A stretch of 64,000 nucleotides of DNA from Parietaria judaica (taxonomy: Eukaryota; Streptophyta; Magnoliopsida; Rosales; Urticaceae): positions 22,439,056 to 22,503,055 of the forward strand of contig OX940868.1 of NCBI GenBank assembly GCA_954871525.1, read 5' to 3'. Numbering within the stretch: the first letter of the stretch is position 1; each line of letters starts with the position of its first letter. The position numbers were made by a program, and so were the translations under genes. Of the stretch, positions 46,569 through 57,578 are shown piece after piece. The notes beneath the pieces were generated by a model that was given only the letters and a program-made list of their open reading frames with translations, made no database searches and was not told the DNA's origin.

Positions 46569-48892
46569 TCAGGAGTCAAATATAACCGAAATTTGACTCC
46601 TAACAGTATACTTGTCGGAAATCCACTTCAGATACCCCTGAGAGAAGGGCAAATCGGTCCCATGACTGCTCTCTGGTATAAATTCAATGCTGAATTCGAT
46701 TTTCTGATTGACCTCAGTGAAGGTGAGAGTGCTAGGGTTCACACTCATCCCGAGCCCCGAAGGCACGTCCAGCTCCAGCGTGTAAACGGAGCCCGCTTCT
46801 CCGACATTCGTCACCGTCCTCGTGTAGTACTGGCTCTCCGTCCCCAAGATGATCGAAAAACTCGGATAATTTAGCTGCGCCTCGGGGATCGGCGTCACTT
46901 CCGAGCACTTCACGTTTTTCTGCGTAATCGTCGAGATTTGGTCGTCGGTGTAGTTCAGTCCACAGAGGTAAGGGACGTAATCTTCGGGCTCGATGTCGTA
47001 GATCAACCCGGGATTGTTGGCCTTCGGGGGGTTGATGTGGCCGGCGCCGATGGCGAAGATGTCTGCGGGCGAGGCCTTCTCGTCGAGGATCGGCTTCCCG
47101 GCAAGGTTGACCACGTTGGCGGTGGTCATCATGGCGGACTTCACGGCAGCCGGAGACCACTCCGGGTGAGCACTCTTCAGAAGAGCCGCAACACCAGCGA
47201 GGTGCGGGCACGACATCGACGTGCCAGAGATCATGTTGAAGGTGGCGGTGGGAGGGACGGCGGTGGAATTGTCCACGGAGACGGGCCATGCGGCGAGGAT
47301 GCTCACTCCTGGGCCAACAATGTCGGGTTTTAAAATTCCAGTGCTAGCGAGGCTCGGGCCCCGGGAGGAGAAAGAGCTGATCACCGGTGCGTGTCTGTCG
47401 CCGATCACGGTGCCTTGGAATATGATCCCGGCCATCGGATTCTGCGATGATTTTAGGTAGGATTTGATCTTGGTCGCTGCTGAGAAGCTGACGTGCGTCG
47501 CCGGTAAGACGTGGGCATCAGCTAAAGTGCTGAAACCGTCTGTCTTCTGGTTCATGAGGATCATCCCAACTCCACCGGAGCTCATCACCGCAATACCCTT
47601 GTCGATCCTCCCGATACCTCCGCCGCGGTCGCATGCCACTACTTTTCCACTTACGTCAAGTTTCGCCAGTGAATCAGGGGAGCACAACTCGTCGTACACG
47701 AGCGGGTATGGCAACAAATCTGCTGTCTGGAAAAGCGACTCTCCCTCGAGCTCCTGGCCGTCTCCGAGCTTAGCTGAGGCCTGTGTTGGATTAGCATCAA
47801 TCAATTAAATAATTAGGCCAAACAAATGAATTAAGTGTAATGTTCTAAATAGTTATATACCTTAATCTTCCGGTCAATTGTGCTGGCTCCAACGGTGAGG
47901 ATCCATGGAGCCTCGTTTGACAGCGTGCCATAATCCGGTCCCTCGTTCCCGGCTGAGCAGCTGACGAAGACACCTTTACTAATGGCAGTGAAGGCGCCGA
48001 TGGCAATAGAGTCCGCGTAGAACGGCGCCGTGCCGCCTCCAAGCGAGAGCGAAAGCACGTCAACGCCATCGTCCACGGCTGCATCTAGTGCCGCCAAGAT
48101 ATCAGCCTCGAAGCACCCGGCCTCGCCACAAACCCGGTACATTGCCAGATGCGCGTACGGCGCAATCCCCGCCGCCGTGCCCTTGGCTTGCCCGTAAACA
48201 TTCGCTCCCGCAACGAAATTCCCCACCGCAGTGCTCGACGTGTGCGTCCCGTGCCCCTCTAGGTCAAACGGCGGCGCATCGCCTTCGGTTGTGAAATCTC
48301 TAGCTCCGATCAGCTTGTTGTTACACACCGTTCCGTTGAAGTTGCACTTCCCCTTCCACTTTTTCGGCGGCGGAGGAACTCCCTCGTCGTTGAACGACGC
48401 TCGGTCGGGCCAAATCCCGGTATCGAGGACTCCGACAATGACACCTTGGCCCAAGTTTGACCCGTTCCAAAGCCCTAGCCCATCGAACAGCCCCAAGAAG
48501 TTAGGGCTGTGAGTCGTGTGCAACGAGAAGACCTTCTGCTCCATTGCCGACACAAACCCATCTTTCGACGCCATCAACGCCGCCTCCGCCGAAGTCAGCC
48601 TCGCCGCGAACCCCGTCGCCACGTGGCGGTACTCGTGGACCATGCGCGGATGCCGACGTGGAGCGTCCGATCGCGCGTCGCGATTAGTAGCGGGCAAGAA
48701 CGTTTGGTACCAGGAGCTCAAGTCTTGGTCGCTGCTCAGTGCTTCGTTATTAGAGCTAGGGTTTCGGAGGTGAACGATGTACGTCTTCATGTCACCATTT
48801 TTATCAGATTGTGAAGACACAGAAGAACCGAACATGATTGAAACCGAGAGAAGAAGAAAGACAGAGAGTGTTATCTTCATGTTCGTATCCAT
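46569..48892 (-). CDS. subtilisin-like serine protease, SBT1 type
   Basis: Secreted plant subtilase. Two exons, 48892-47861 and 47780-46569, joined in phase 0, give 747 residues. The signal peptide is near residues 5-28 ([19 protein letters not shown]). An I9 inhibitor prodomain follows (TYIVHLRNP to about 124), ending near [11 protein letters not shown], the usual cleavage region. The catalytic triad is Asp157 (VLDTGIWP), His214 (GHGTHT) and Ser532 (GTSMSCPH), with oxyanion Asn316 (SAGNEGP). A PA domain is inserted between Asn and Ser, and a fibronectin-III-like end (YTRTVTNVG) closes it. Most SBT1 genes have no intron, so the single intron is notable. Substrate is unknown. Confidence 0.93.
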
Positions 48893-49238
48893 CTTCTTTC
48901 GAGCTTTGTGGTTTCGATCAGTTTACGTACGTATAATATTTATATGCATGCATGGTAATGTAACGCACGTTACATATCATGTGGGTTCGCCGGCAGATAT
49001 GAAGTGAGTGACAAACAAATGGAGATTATAACAAGGATGTGTTGTTGATGTTTGGCGTTACACTTTATGTTCGTTGTTTCCAGCTGAGCTGGGTAACAAT
49101 CACTATGTGTCTTTCTGTGTATGTCCATTTGGAAGAAACAAATTGATCAATCAGAAGAAATTATATGTTCAAATTAAGTAGCAATCCTTATTTTTTATGA
49201 TTTCAAAGTTACACTTTATGGTGGTGTTATTTATAGTA

Positions 49239-50611
49239 AGAAAAACTCATGAAATGCCCAAAAATCACTTAAGGTTTAAGGGAATTGTCTATAGTTTCAA
49301 ACAATTCATTTATACCCATTTTAAAAATATATTGGACCATATTAACCCTGATCTTAATTATATTTATTTATTTTCGTATTTTCGTATTTATTTATTTATT
49401 ATATATTTATTTTCGAAATTAAATTAATTATCCTTAAATTTTGGTTGTAAACTTCCCCATTAATTAGGTTATCATTTACTTTTGTTATTTTGACCCAAAA
49501 ATTAAATATTTCTCTCTCTCTCTGTCTCTCTTTCCCACTCTCCCTCTCACGTCTCTCTCTCTCTCTCTCTCGACTTCTCACGTTGGATCGACCACCATCG
49601 CCGGATTCGGGCCGAGAGCGCGGCAACTTCGGGCGTGGCATCGGCGACGACCGTGGTCGCGGTTGCCAAGGAAGCGACCATTGTCGCGGTTGCCGAGGAG
49701 GCGGTCGTGGCCCTCCATCGCGCCTCCTTCCTCCGTCGCGGTCGCCCTCCGTCGCGCATCCTTCCTCCATCGCTCTCCGTCGCGGCGCGATGATCCTTTC
49801 TACGCAATCGTAACTGTAAATTTATTTACAGTATGTTTACAGTTTTAAGGTAATATATTTGATTTTTGTAATTGATTTTATGATATTTTGAAGTGATAAT
49901 TTCTAAGAAATCTTAGAAGGGCAATATTTTTGTAACTGGATTTACACGCTTTTTGTAAATGTTTTTACACTTTTTTGGAGTTATTTTACACAAATTTGCA
50001 TTTATGGATATGTATATGAAATTTTAAAATCTTGTCAACAGATTTGTAAATAGATTTACATAAAATGAGGCAAAACGAAAACCAAATTTCGTAAATATTT
50101 ACATAAAATGAGGAGAGACGAAAACCAAGTTTTGTAAATAGATTTACATAAAATGAGGCAGAAGGAAAACCAAGTTTTGTAAACAGATTTACACATAATG
50201 AGGCCTAACGAAAACCAAGTTTCGTAAACAAATTTACATAAAATTAAGCAAACGAAAATCAAGTTTCATAAATAAATAAAAATTAGAAATAAATATAGAT
50301 TAATAGGAAAATAATTTTAGATTTTAATCGTTAAAATAGGGAATATTAAAAGTGATTTGTTAGAGCTAATAAAAAATAATACTAATTAATAGGGTTGATT
50401 TGTTTTTAATTAATTTATTCAATTTGCTACATTTGAGGAAAAAATATTTTTTATTTTAATTTGAAAAATGAATTATAATTAAATGTGGTTTAAAAAATAG
50501 AAGGGAAATTTAGTCCATGTTTCAATTTGTTGGTAGTTATGATTTCCATAATTAGAAATGGGCATTTTTTTAAAACCTTGAGCCACAAACAGGCATTTGA
50601 CTCATTTATCC
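49239..50611. mobile_element. non-autonomous Mutator-like element, copy 2
   Basis: Same family as 40302-41578. The left 290 bp and the GC-rich block are nearly the same, and the right 90 bp match (AATTTGTTGGT.GTTAT..TTCCATAATTAGAAATGGGCA, with small differences). It is flanked by an exact 9-bp duplication, TTTATAGTA, at 49230-49238 and 50612-50620. The middle differs: instead of TTTACAGT words it carries five tandem units of about 45 bp. It begins 347 bp upstream of the subtilase start codon. Confidence 0.92.
50045..50270. repeat. tandem repeat of about 45-bp units
   Basis: About five imperfect units sharing ATTTACATAAAATGAGG, ACGAAAACCAAGTTT and GTAAA. They lie inside Mutator-like copy 2 and are absent at the matching position of copy 1. 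Confidence 0.9.
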
Positions 50612-51152
50612 TTTATAGTATTGGAATTTTGCAAATATAATTACGATATGTTCTTTTAACGGAAACTTGAAAAAAAAATAGCACTCGTGATTTCAACTTA
50701 TTGTTAAAAGAAAACTAAATATTTCATATGTAATAAAGTAGTACTTTTAACATTTTTTTAGATATAAATACCGTTAATGAATATATGCGGATCAAAGATA
50801 GCCAAAAATTTCCGCTATCTTGAAAATCGAAAAATTCGTCTATCTCATCCAAAGATAACCGAAATATTCAATCTTTTTCATCAAATATAGCCAACATTTG
50901 TGCAAATGCCGAGAGGTAGTTGTTGACGGGGTCGGCCATGTTCTCAGACGGACCCTTTCGGGTGGCAATGGAATGAAGATACGGAACATTTCTCTCTTGA
51001 TTAGCTAATCGTTTTGGCCCAATATGTGTGTCGAAGAATGTGGCCATATCGATGACGTGGCACAAATGGTTGATGGTCTAATAGCATTTACCGTATCTAC
51101 GGCATGGACTGGTATCTAGGGTCACTGATTGATAGCAGATTAATAACTTAAG

Positions 51153-51248
51153 TATATATTAATAGGGAAATTACTCTGTTAATATTATTGAATAGATGAT
51201 TGGTATTTATAGATACCAATCAGAGACAAATATGTAATTATAGCAAGA

Positions 51249-51307
<59 letters not shown>

Positions 51308-52786
51308 TAATATGCCCCCTCAAGATGGTGTACTAACAGTAACACCAATCTTGTTACAAATATCAAGTAGTCTTGGTCGTGTCAACGGTTTAGTTAAGGT
51401 GTCGGCGAGTTGGTCTTTCGCAGAAACATGAACGACTCGAAGCTCTGAAGACTGGACTAACTCACGAACAAAGTGATAATCCATAGCCAGATGTTTCATG
51501 CGAGAGTGGAACACATGGTTTGCACTTAGGTAAGTAGCTCCAAGATTGTCTGAATACACTGTGGGAATGGAGTTGCTCGGTGAGAGATGAAGTTCTTGGA
51601 GCAAAGATTGAACCCATCGAATCTCGGCAGTTGCCGCGGCAATAACACGATATTCTGCTTCAGTAGAGGAGCGAGCAACCGTGCGTTGTTTCGTGGAATT
51701 CCATGAGATAGGATTAGCACCAAGAAAAATGACATATGCACCGGTGGAAGTTCGATCATCAACATTACCGCCCCAATCTGCATCAGAGAATCCATGAAGT
51801 GAGAGTGGAAACTTAGCGAGGAAACGAATTCCGGAATGACGAGTACCGTTAAGGTATCGCATCAGTCTCTTGACAGCCCCCCAGTGGTGTTCAGATGGAG
51901 AGTGCATGAATCGGGAAAGTTTGTTTACGGCGAATGATATGTCTGGACGAGTCATGCGTAGGTGTTGTAGACCACCAACTACCTGGCGATATACGGTTGC
52001 ATTGACAGGAGGAGCATGATCATGAGTAGAAAGACATGTGCCAACAGCAAGAGGAGTAGAAACCGGCTTGGAATCAAGCATGTTGTGTTTGCTTAAAAGA
52101 TCAACGACATATTTCTGCTGAGAAAGAATGAGACCAGTGGGTGATGGTATCACTTCGATGCCACAAAAAAAGGACAAATGACCAAGGTCTTTGGTAGAGA
52201 AGGTCGCATCAAGCTTCCGTATAATATCTTCGATAAGAGAATTGTTGCTGCCTGTGACAATAAGATCATCTACATAGACGAGGAAATATATGATGTCGGA
52301 ACCAATGGATAATACAAAGAGAGAGGTGTCTGCACGAGAGGTAATAAAACCAAGGGCCCAAAAACCGACGAAGTTCATTATACCAAGCTCGAGGTGTTTG
52401 TTTAAGACCGTAAATGACTTTTTGTAAGCGACATACATGATGTGGGTGTGTTGAATCACGCTTACCTGGAGGTTGCTCCATATTGACTTCTTCTGTGAGA
52501 GTGTCATTTAGAAAGGCATTGTTGACATCGAGTTGACGGATAAGCCAACCACGATGAACTACGATGCTAAGGACTGTGCGAACAGTGACTGGATTGACAA
52601 CCGGACTAAATGTCTCATGAAAGTCAACCCCGGGGCGTTGGTGAAAGCCTTTCGCCGCGAGACTAATACGGAAATTACTCTGTTAATATTATTGAATAGA
52701 TGATTGGTATTTATAGATACCAACCAGGGACAAATATGTAATTATAGCAAGACTAATATATATATATATATATACACACGCTAATA
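51153..52786 (-). mobile_element. Ty1-copia retrotransposon relic, internally deleted
   Basis: Minus-strand open frame 52507-51320 encodes the end of a copia polyprotein: the reverse transcriptase motif YVDDL, then RNase H with GFSDADWGG and ARSSTEAEYR. The RT start (near 52660) is in other frames, so the gene is broken. A purine tract (GAGGGGGCA) precedes the 3' LTR, which starts TATTAGC at 51312 and runs down past 51153. A partial 5' LTR (52786 to about 52670) is fused straight to the RT region, so primer site, gag, protease and integrase are gone. The LTR copies share about 100 bp with few differences. Confidence 0.9.
51252..51305. repeat. TA microsatellite in copia 3' LTR
   Basis: About 27 TA units. 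The matching part of the 5' LTR (52757-52774) has only about 9, so the array has changed length since insertion. Confidence 0.95.
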
Positions 52787-53139
52787 TATATGTAAAAAAA
52801 ATGAAAATATAAGTACATATATAGGTGGACTAATTGTGAAAACTTGGGTGTATACGTCGTTAATATTTTTTTTATATTAACGCTTATTTAAATATTTATT
52901 TTTCGGTGTGAAAAATTCTCGTGGTTGGATTGATCGATGTACTTTATAAGAAATGTACATAATATCTATAAATTTTGCTTTCTGTATTTTCTATTTTAAT
53001 TTTTTTTAAAATTAAATATCATATATTTTCAAAAATAATTCTAAATTACTCATTAAAATATATTTTAATTTTATTTTCACACCCTTTCATTATTTTTATT
53101 TTTAAAAACTCAAATTTAACGCCTATTCATAGTGTTAAA

Positions 53140-53405
53140 GTGGTTTTTTTTTTTTTTTTCAAGCTCAATATCGTTTTACTTATTGTCTTGTCACTTTAAG
53201 CAAGGAACGGTTACAGGGTTGTCCGATGATGAACTGAAAGAGCTCGATCTTATTGGCATTGGTTGATGAAATGCTTACAGGTATTGTCCACATATTCTTT
53301 TCCCTTTGGTTAGCCAGAAAATCCGTCGATAAATACTTAATTATCGGGATATTTGTATTGCAGCAAACTCGCAAAGAGATAGATTGTTTCATAATAATAA
53401 CCGTA
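53140..53405 (+). pseudogene. truncated duplicate of VHA-H intron 2 to exon 4
   Basis: Collinear with 42676-42995 of the V-ATPase H gene 10 kb upstream: the intron 2 words CTCAATATCGTTTTACTT and CAACGGTTAC (slightly changed), the end of exon 3 (GGCATTGGTTGATGAAATGC), intron 3, and the start of exon 4 (CAGCAAACTCG). The intron 2 acceptor and the first three quarters of exon 3 are missing, a deletion of about 88 bp at a TT/GGCATT junction. It cannot be coding. The duplicate was genomic rather than retroposed, because introns are present. Confidence 0.92.
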
Positions 53406-53596
53406 TTCGACAAAATAGATCTAAATCAAAGTATAAATTTGTTAGTTTTTATTTAATTATATCTTAACCGTGTCATGTTTTGCAAAATTATACCAGCATA
53501 ACAAAATACTACAAAACAAAATGACATGAGATTGCTACCAACTAAACAATTTATTAGAAAATGTGGAAAACAAATCAAGTTTCTTTAAGCACCACT

Positions 53597-55168
53597 TTAT
53601 TTTGCACGTGGCAAGAGCCCATGTCGTTTAGCCATTTCGTACAGAGCAATGGCTGCCAAAACCTTGGCATCGGCCGTGACGCGCCAGAGCTGCTCGTAGG
53701 GAACCACACGCACCTTGATCAGCTCGCCATGCTCGCGCAGACCCATCTCTTTGCCTTGCAGCTGCGCAATCACTCCTTTTGCCACTCGCCCTCGGTACAG
53801 AAACAGGCTCATTTCCTCGTCACACCCTCCCTGAAACACACACGCTACATCTGTAAGGAAGATCCCAAATCACGTCTACTTCGGTTTCGTTTTCTTTCTT
53901 CTATACTCCTACATCCGGGTTGGTACGCGAGTAGGTACCGATCATGCCGCTTGCACTTGTCAGTGTTGTCGCAAATAACTCGTCTTGGTAACAAAAATAA
54001 CACAAATTACTCATCCATTCACAGAAGATCAAAGTCCGACATATGTACCGGAGAAGGGAAAACTCTGCATCCAGTTGACGGGTCTAAGAACGCTGTGAGG
54101 TCAACCATGTCTTCCACATTCAAGTTTATCCCAACTTCCTCCTCAACCTTCAATAGCCAATGATCAAATCCATTTACAATTCAACTAAAAGCTTCGCTCA
54201 AAACGGGCAAAACCGAAAACACGAATCACCAAATACACAGACCTCACGAACAGCTGTTCCAACGAAATCGCCCTTGTCATCGTCCAGCATCCCGGCTGGC
54301 AGCTCCAAAATGACCCTTCCGACAGGAACCCTAACCTTAAACAAATAAAAAAACATGAAGTATCAGAACAGTTGTTTTAAAGTAGTACCCGAGCGAGCTT
54401 AAGGTAAAACGGCCACGAAAACCTGTTCCGTGAGAACTGCGTAAGTCTCGTCTTCCGAGTCCAAAAGTATCAGAACCGCCACCGCGGGACCCCTCGCGAA
54501 CACGATCCCGGGAACCTGAGTACTTTAGCGGAAATCAAACCAGTTCTAATTCAACCAATGAACCTAAATGCTCATATTCAACCTTCCATGGCAGTCATCC
54601 CTGTAAATCATATCGCCATTGTCACAATGCCCGGATAATGTACCTTATTTCCGGTCGCTTTTTCGATAACATCGGCTTTGAACTTCAGAAACCCTAGGCG
54701 CTTTCCAAACATATCCACTCCCTAATGCGAAGAGAACAAAACTCAACACTTCAAGAAATTCATCAGACGCGAATAAATGCTATCTTTTTCACCTGAATCA
54801 CGACGCGATCGAGGGACAGGTCTCCTCGGGACAACATGCCGGTCTCGCTCTGCGCGTTCGTCAGCCATTGCTTGAACAACGACGATTCTATGGCGGTCCT
54901 GCCAAAAGAGACACAAATTTCAGCTTTCTTACTGATTTCTCTTCGAATTTTCTAGGTTGCGAAAAATGGCAGCGAATTGCCTGAAATCAGAGTCGGAGAC
55001 GCCTGGAGAAGCGACGACTCTGACGGGGCTTCCGAGTTGACTCGGGAGGTCAATGGAGTGAGTTAGGGTTGACGAGTTGACTGACATTCTGAGGCACGAA
55101 GCTCTGGTTTTGCAGAGGCGAGTCGGAGGTTGAAGAAGGTGACTCAGTTTCATCTGCCACGTCATCAT
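53597..55168 (-). CDS. NUDT14: Nudix hydrolase 14, ADP-sugar pyrophosphatase, chloroplastic
   Basis: Plastid Nudix enzyme whose Arabidopsis homologue cleaves ADP-glucose and ADP-ribose. Seven exons, 55168-54981, 54898-54793, 54721-54644, 54515-54423, 54335-54243, 54147-54049 and 53830-53597, give 296 residues (Arabidopsis about 309). Markers are GVDMFGKRLGFLKFKADV, VILELPAGMLDDDKGDFV and the Nudix core REVEEEVGI. The C-terminal KVLAAIALYEMAKRHGLLP is family-typical. The N-terminal 30-60 residues look like a transit peptide. Start choice lies among Met codons at 55168, 55165 and 55153. The first intron has a GC donor (TTCAG|GCAATT); the others are GT-AG. Confidence 0.92.
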
Positions 55169-56049
55169 CTTTGGTTCGGACACGTGGTCAAGGGCATTCC
55201 TTATAATAGAGAGAAACTGACATAAACGACATCAAAATTATATAAAAAACGACACACCATAAACGACATCGAAACTAGATAATAAGAAAACGACATACAA
55301 AATGAAGAAAATTATATAGATAATTTATTATGCGTGTGTATCTAAGATATTAATCAGACACAGTTGAAAAAAGTAAAAAACTTTATATATATAAAAACAG
55401 TAATTAAAATAATGTAAAGATATATTTCATTATCATGCCAACTGATCATCCATCTGCAAGTTAAAATATTATATCCTGAAATATTCAACCAAGAAAATGA
55501 AATATTGTGATATATGTAATAAAATATCAAGAGTCAAACAAATATATGAAACGATCGAATTGATCATTGTTAAAATATTCTATGATGAATCATGAATAAG
55601 CTGGAATTATATTTATTTTTTAAAAAGACATATTAAGATATCACATCAAACGAAATAATATATATAGTTTATATTTTTACAGCTTTGAGCTATATAATTC
55701 ATAAATAAAAAGTATATATATAATTCGTCGCTCATGAAAATATTTTTTCATAGTTACGATTTTAATATGAACGATATGATTCCAATATGAAACGACAATA
55801 ATTTTAAGGAAAAATGAAACGTTTTCAAATATTTTAAGAAGAAACCATCAAAGATAATTTAGAAGTCTCGAAAACATAATCTTTATTAATTAATGTATTA
55901 CTAAACTTAACCTACAAATTAAAAAATAGATTTGAAAGTCTCAATAGAAAGAATATGATGGCAATCCTTTAAATTAAAAATTAAAAAGATATAATTAAGT
56001 CTAAAGCTAGAGCTTCGTGATACATAGAACAGAAGGTGCTTCAATATAA

Positions 56050-56082
<33 letters not shown>

Positions 56083-57578
56083 GTACATTACTAGTATATA
56101 TCTTCCAAATTTTTAACCTACATTATTATGATAACTAGTTAGTAAGAGTAAGAGATTATAAACCTAAACCTTATAACATCATTGCACCGAAAACTATAAG
56201 ACATTTGAATTCCAATTTTTTTTTTTTAAATAGTGAAAGAAAATGTTTTTATATATATTAAATTTAATGTGGAAGACCAATATCCAGGTTCCGAATTGAA
56301 ATCACGGAACATAAAGTCCGCAAAAACCACCAAAGTTTGAGTTCAGGCGGATCCGAAGTTTGTCAAGGTTGTGGGTGAATAGTAACTTTGGAGCACCTGC
56401 GAAAATCGCAAATTAAATTTCGATGCAAAAGCACACACCGTATCTCAACTCAATAACTACTCATTCAAATATAATATACGTCTAGCGTTTCTTGAAGCAA
56501 AAATATTAATCAAATATAATGGTTGAATTTCTTGACCGTACTTCGCTTCCCTTCAGGCTCGCCAGCCGCCGATTTGAAACATTTTTTCTTAAAAAATTTG
56601 GTCAAATTACGTTTCTTTCGAAGATCAAATATCAACACAATCCTAATAACTGACCATATATATATATATATATATATAGTTATATACACACGATTTTATA
56701 GTTGTGAAGATATTAATGCAAGCAATGATTGGACGTAATTAACATCATATGGTTGTGACATATGGACATGATACGAGAGGATCAACTTGAAGATGACAAA
56801 ACCAGCTGTACATAATAATGGACACTAGGGTTAGGGCAAAGGAAAGAGAGAAAAACGAAATACTATAGACCAAAAGTTTGAATTTTTTTGTCATGAAAAA
56901 TAAAAAAGACATAGTAAGATATTTATAAAACTTTATGTTAATGTGTAAAAATGCACATAAGACTTTACTTATTTGGAATTTTGAACATGAAAGCAAAAAA
57001 ATATATAAAGAAAAAAAACGCTATTAAGTTCGAACCAACAAAGAGAATAAACACAACTTGAGTTTTGAGACTCGAAACGAATAAATCCAGCTAGAACACG
57101 AGTTATTTTTGTAGGACCGGTTCTACTCATTTTTTTTTTAAATAACAAAATAAAAAAGGCAACGTCATTTTTTCTACTTATAAAATAAATAAATAAATAA
57201 CAAAGTAAAAAAGGCAACGTCATTTTTCGTTAATATTACTCTATAAATACTAGCTCATTTTCTAGGGTGTCACGTACTAAAATCTAATATATTAAATGCG
57301 TGATTCAATATTTTATTTATTAACTATGGTTTTTACCATACGTTTTGGGGATTATTTGCACATGCTTATTGAACAAGCCTTTGAATTTTGAAGCATTAAT
57401 GTTAGGCGTTTAATAATGGTGATTGTGATGTATAAAAATAAATAAATATACAATAATGTACAGGAAATAAGTCCGTTTTATCGGACCGACCAGTTCTCTT
57501 GACCAAAGTCTAAAGTCTAAACATAATATTTGTCTATAAAAAGTTCTAGCTTTGAAGCATTTTCTTATCATCAAAAAC
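55169..57578. other. intergenic region between divergent NUDT14 and CYP76
   Basis: A cluster of AAACGACA words lies at 55217-55290, directly upstream of NUDT14. A long AT-rich stretch with TA microsatellites (56049-56085, 56657-56677) follows. At 57146-57225 a segment with AAAAAAGGCAACGTCATTTT occurs twice, about 53 bp apart. No gene is seen. Confidence 0.6.
57535..57542 (+). promoter_or_regulatory. TATA box of the CYP76 gene
   Basis: TATAAAAA lies 37-44 bp upstream of the preferred ATG. That implies a very short leader if it is used as the core promoter. Confidence 0.5.

Noticed and set aside
46732..47289. 185-codon alternative frame inside the subtilase
   Set aside because: Same strand, wrong frame, very Arg/His-rich. 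A compositional shadow of the protease exon.
50045..50270. CRISPR-like regularly spaced repeats
   Set aside because: The units are contiguous imperfect tandem repeats in a plant transposon, without unique spacers.
50868..51065. 65-codon minus-strand frame near the copia 3' LTR
   Set aside because: No recognisable protein. It may be LTR-flanking transposon debris.
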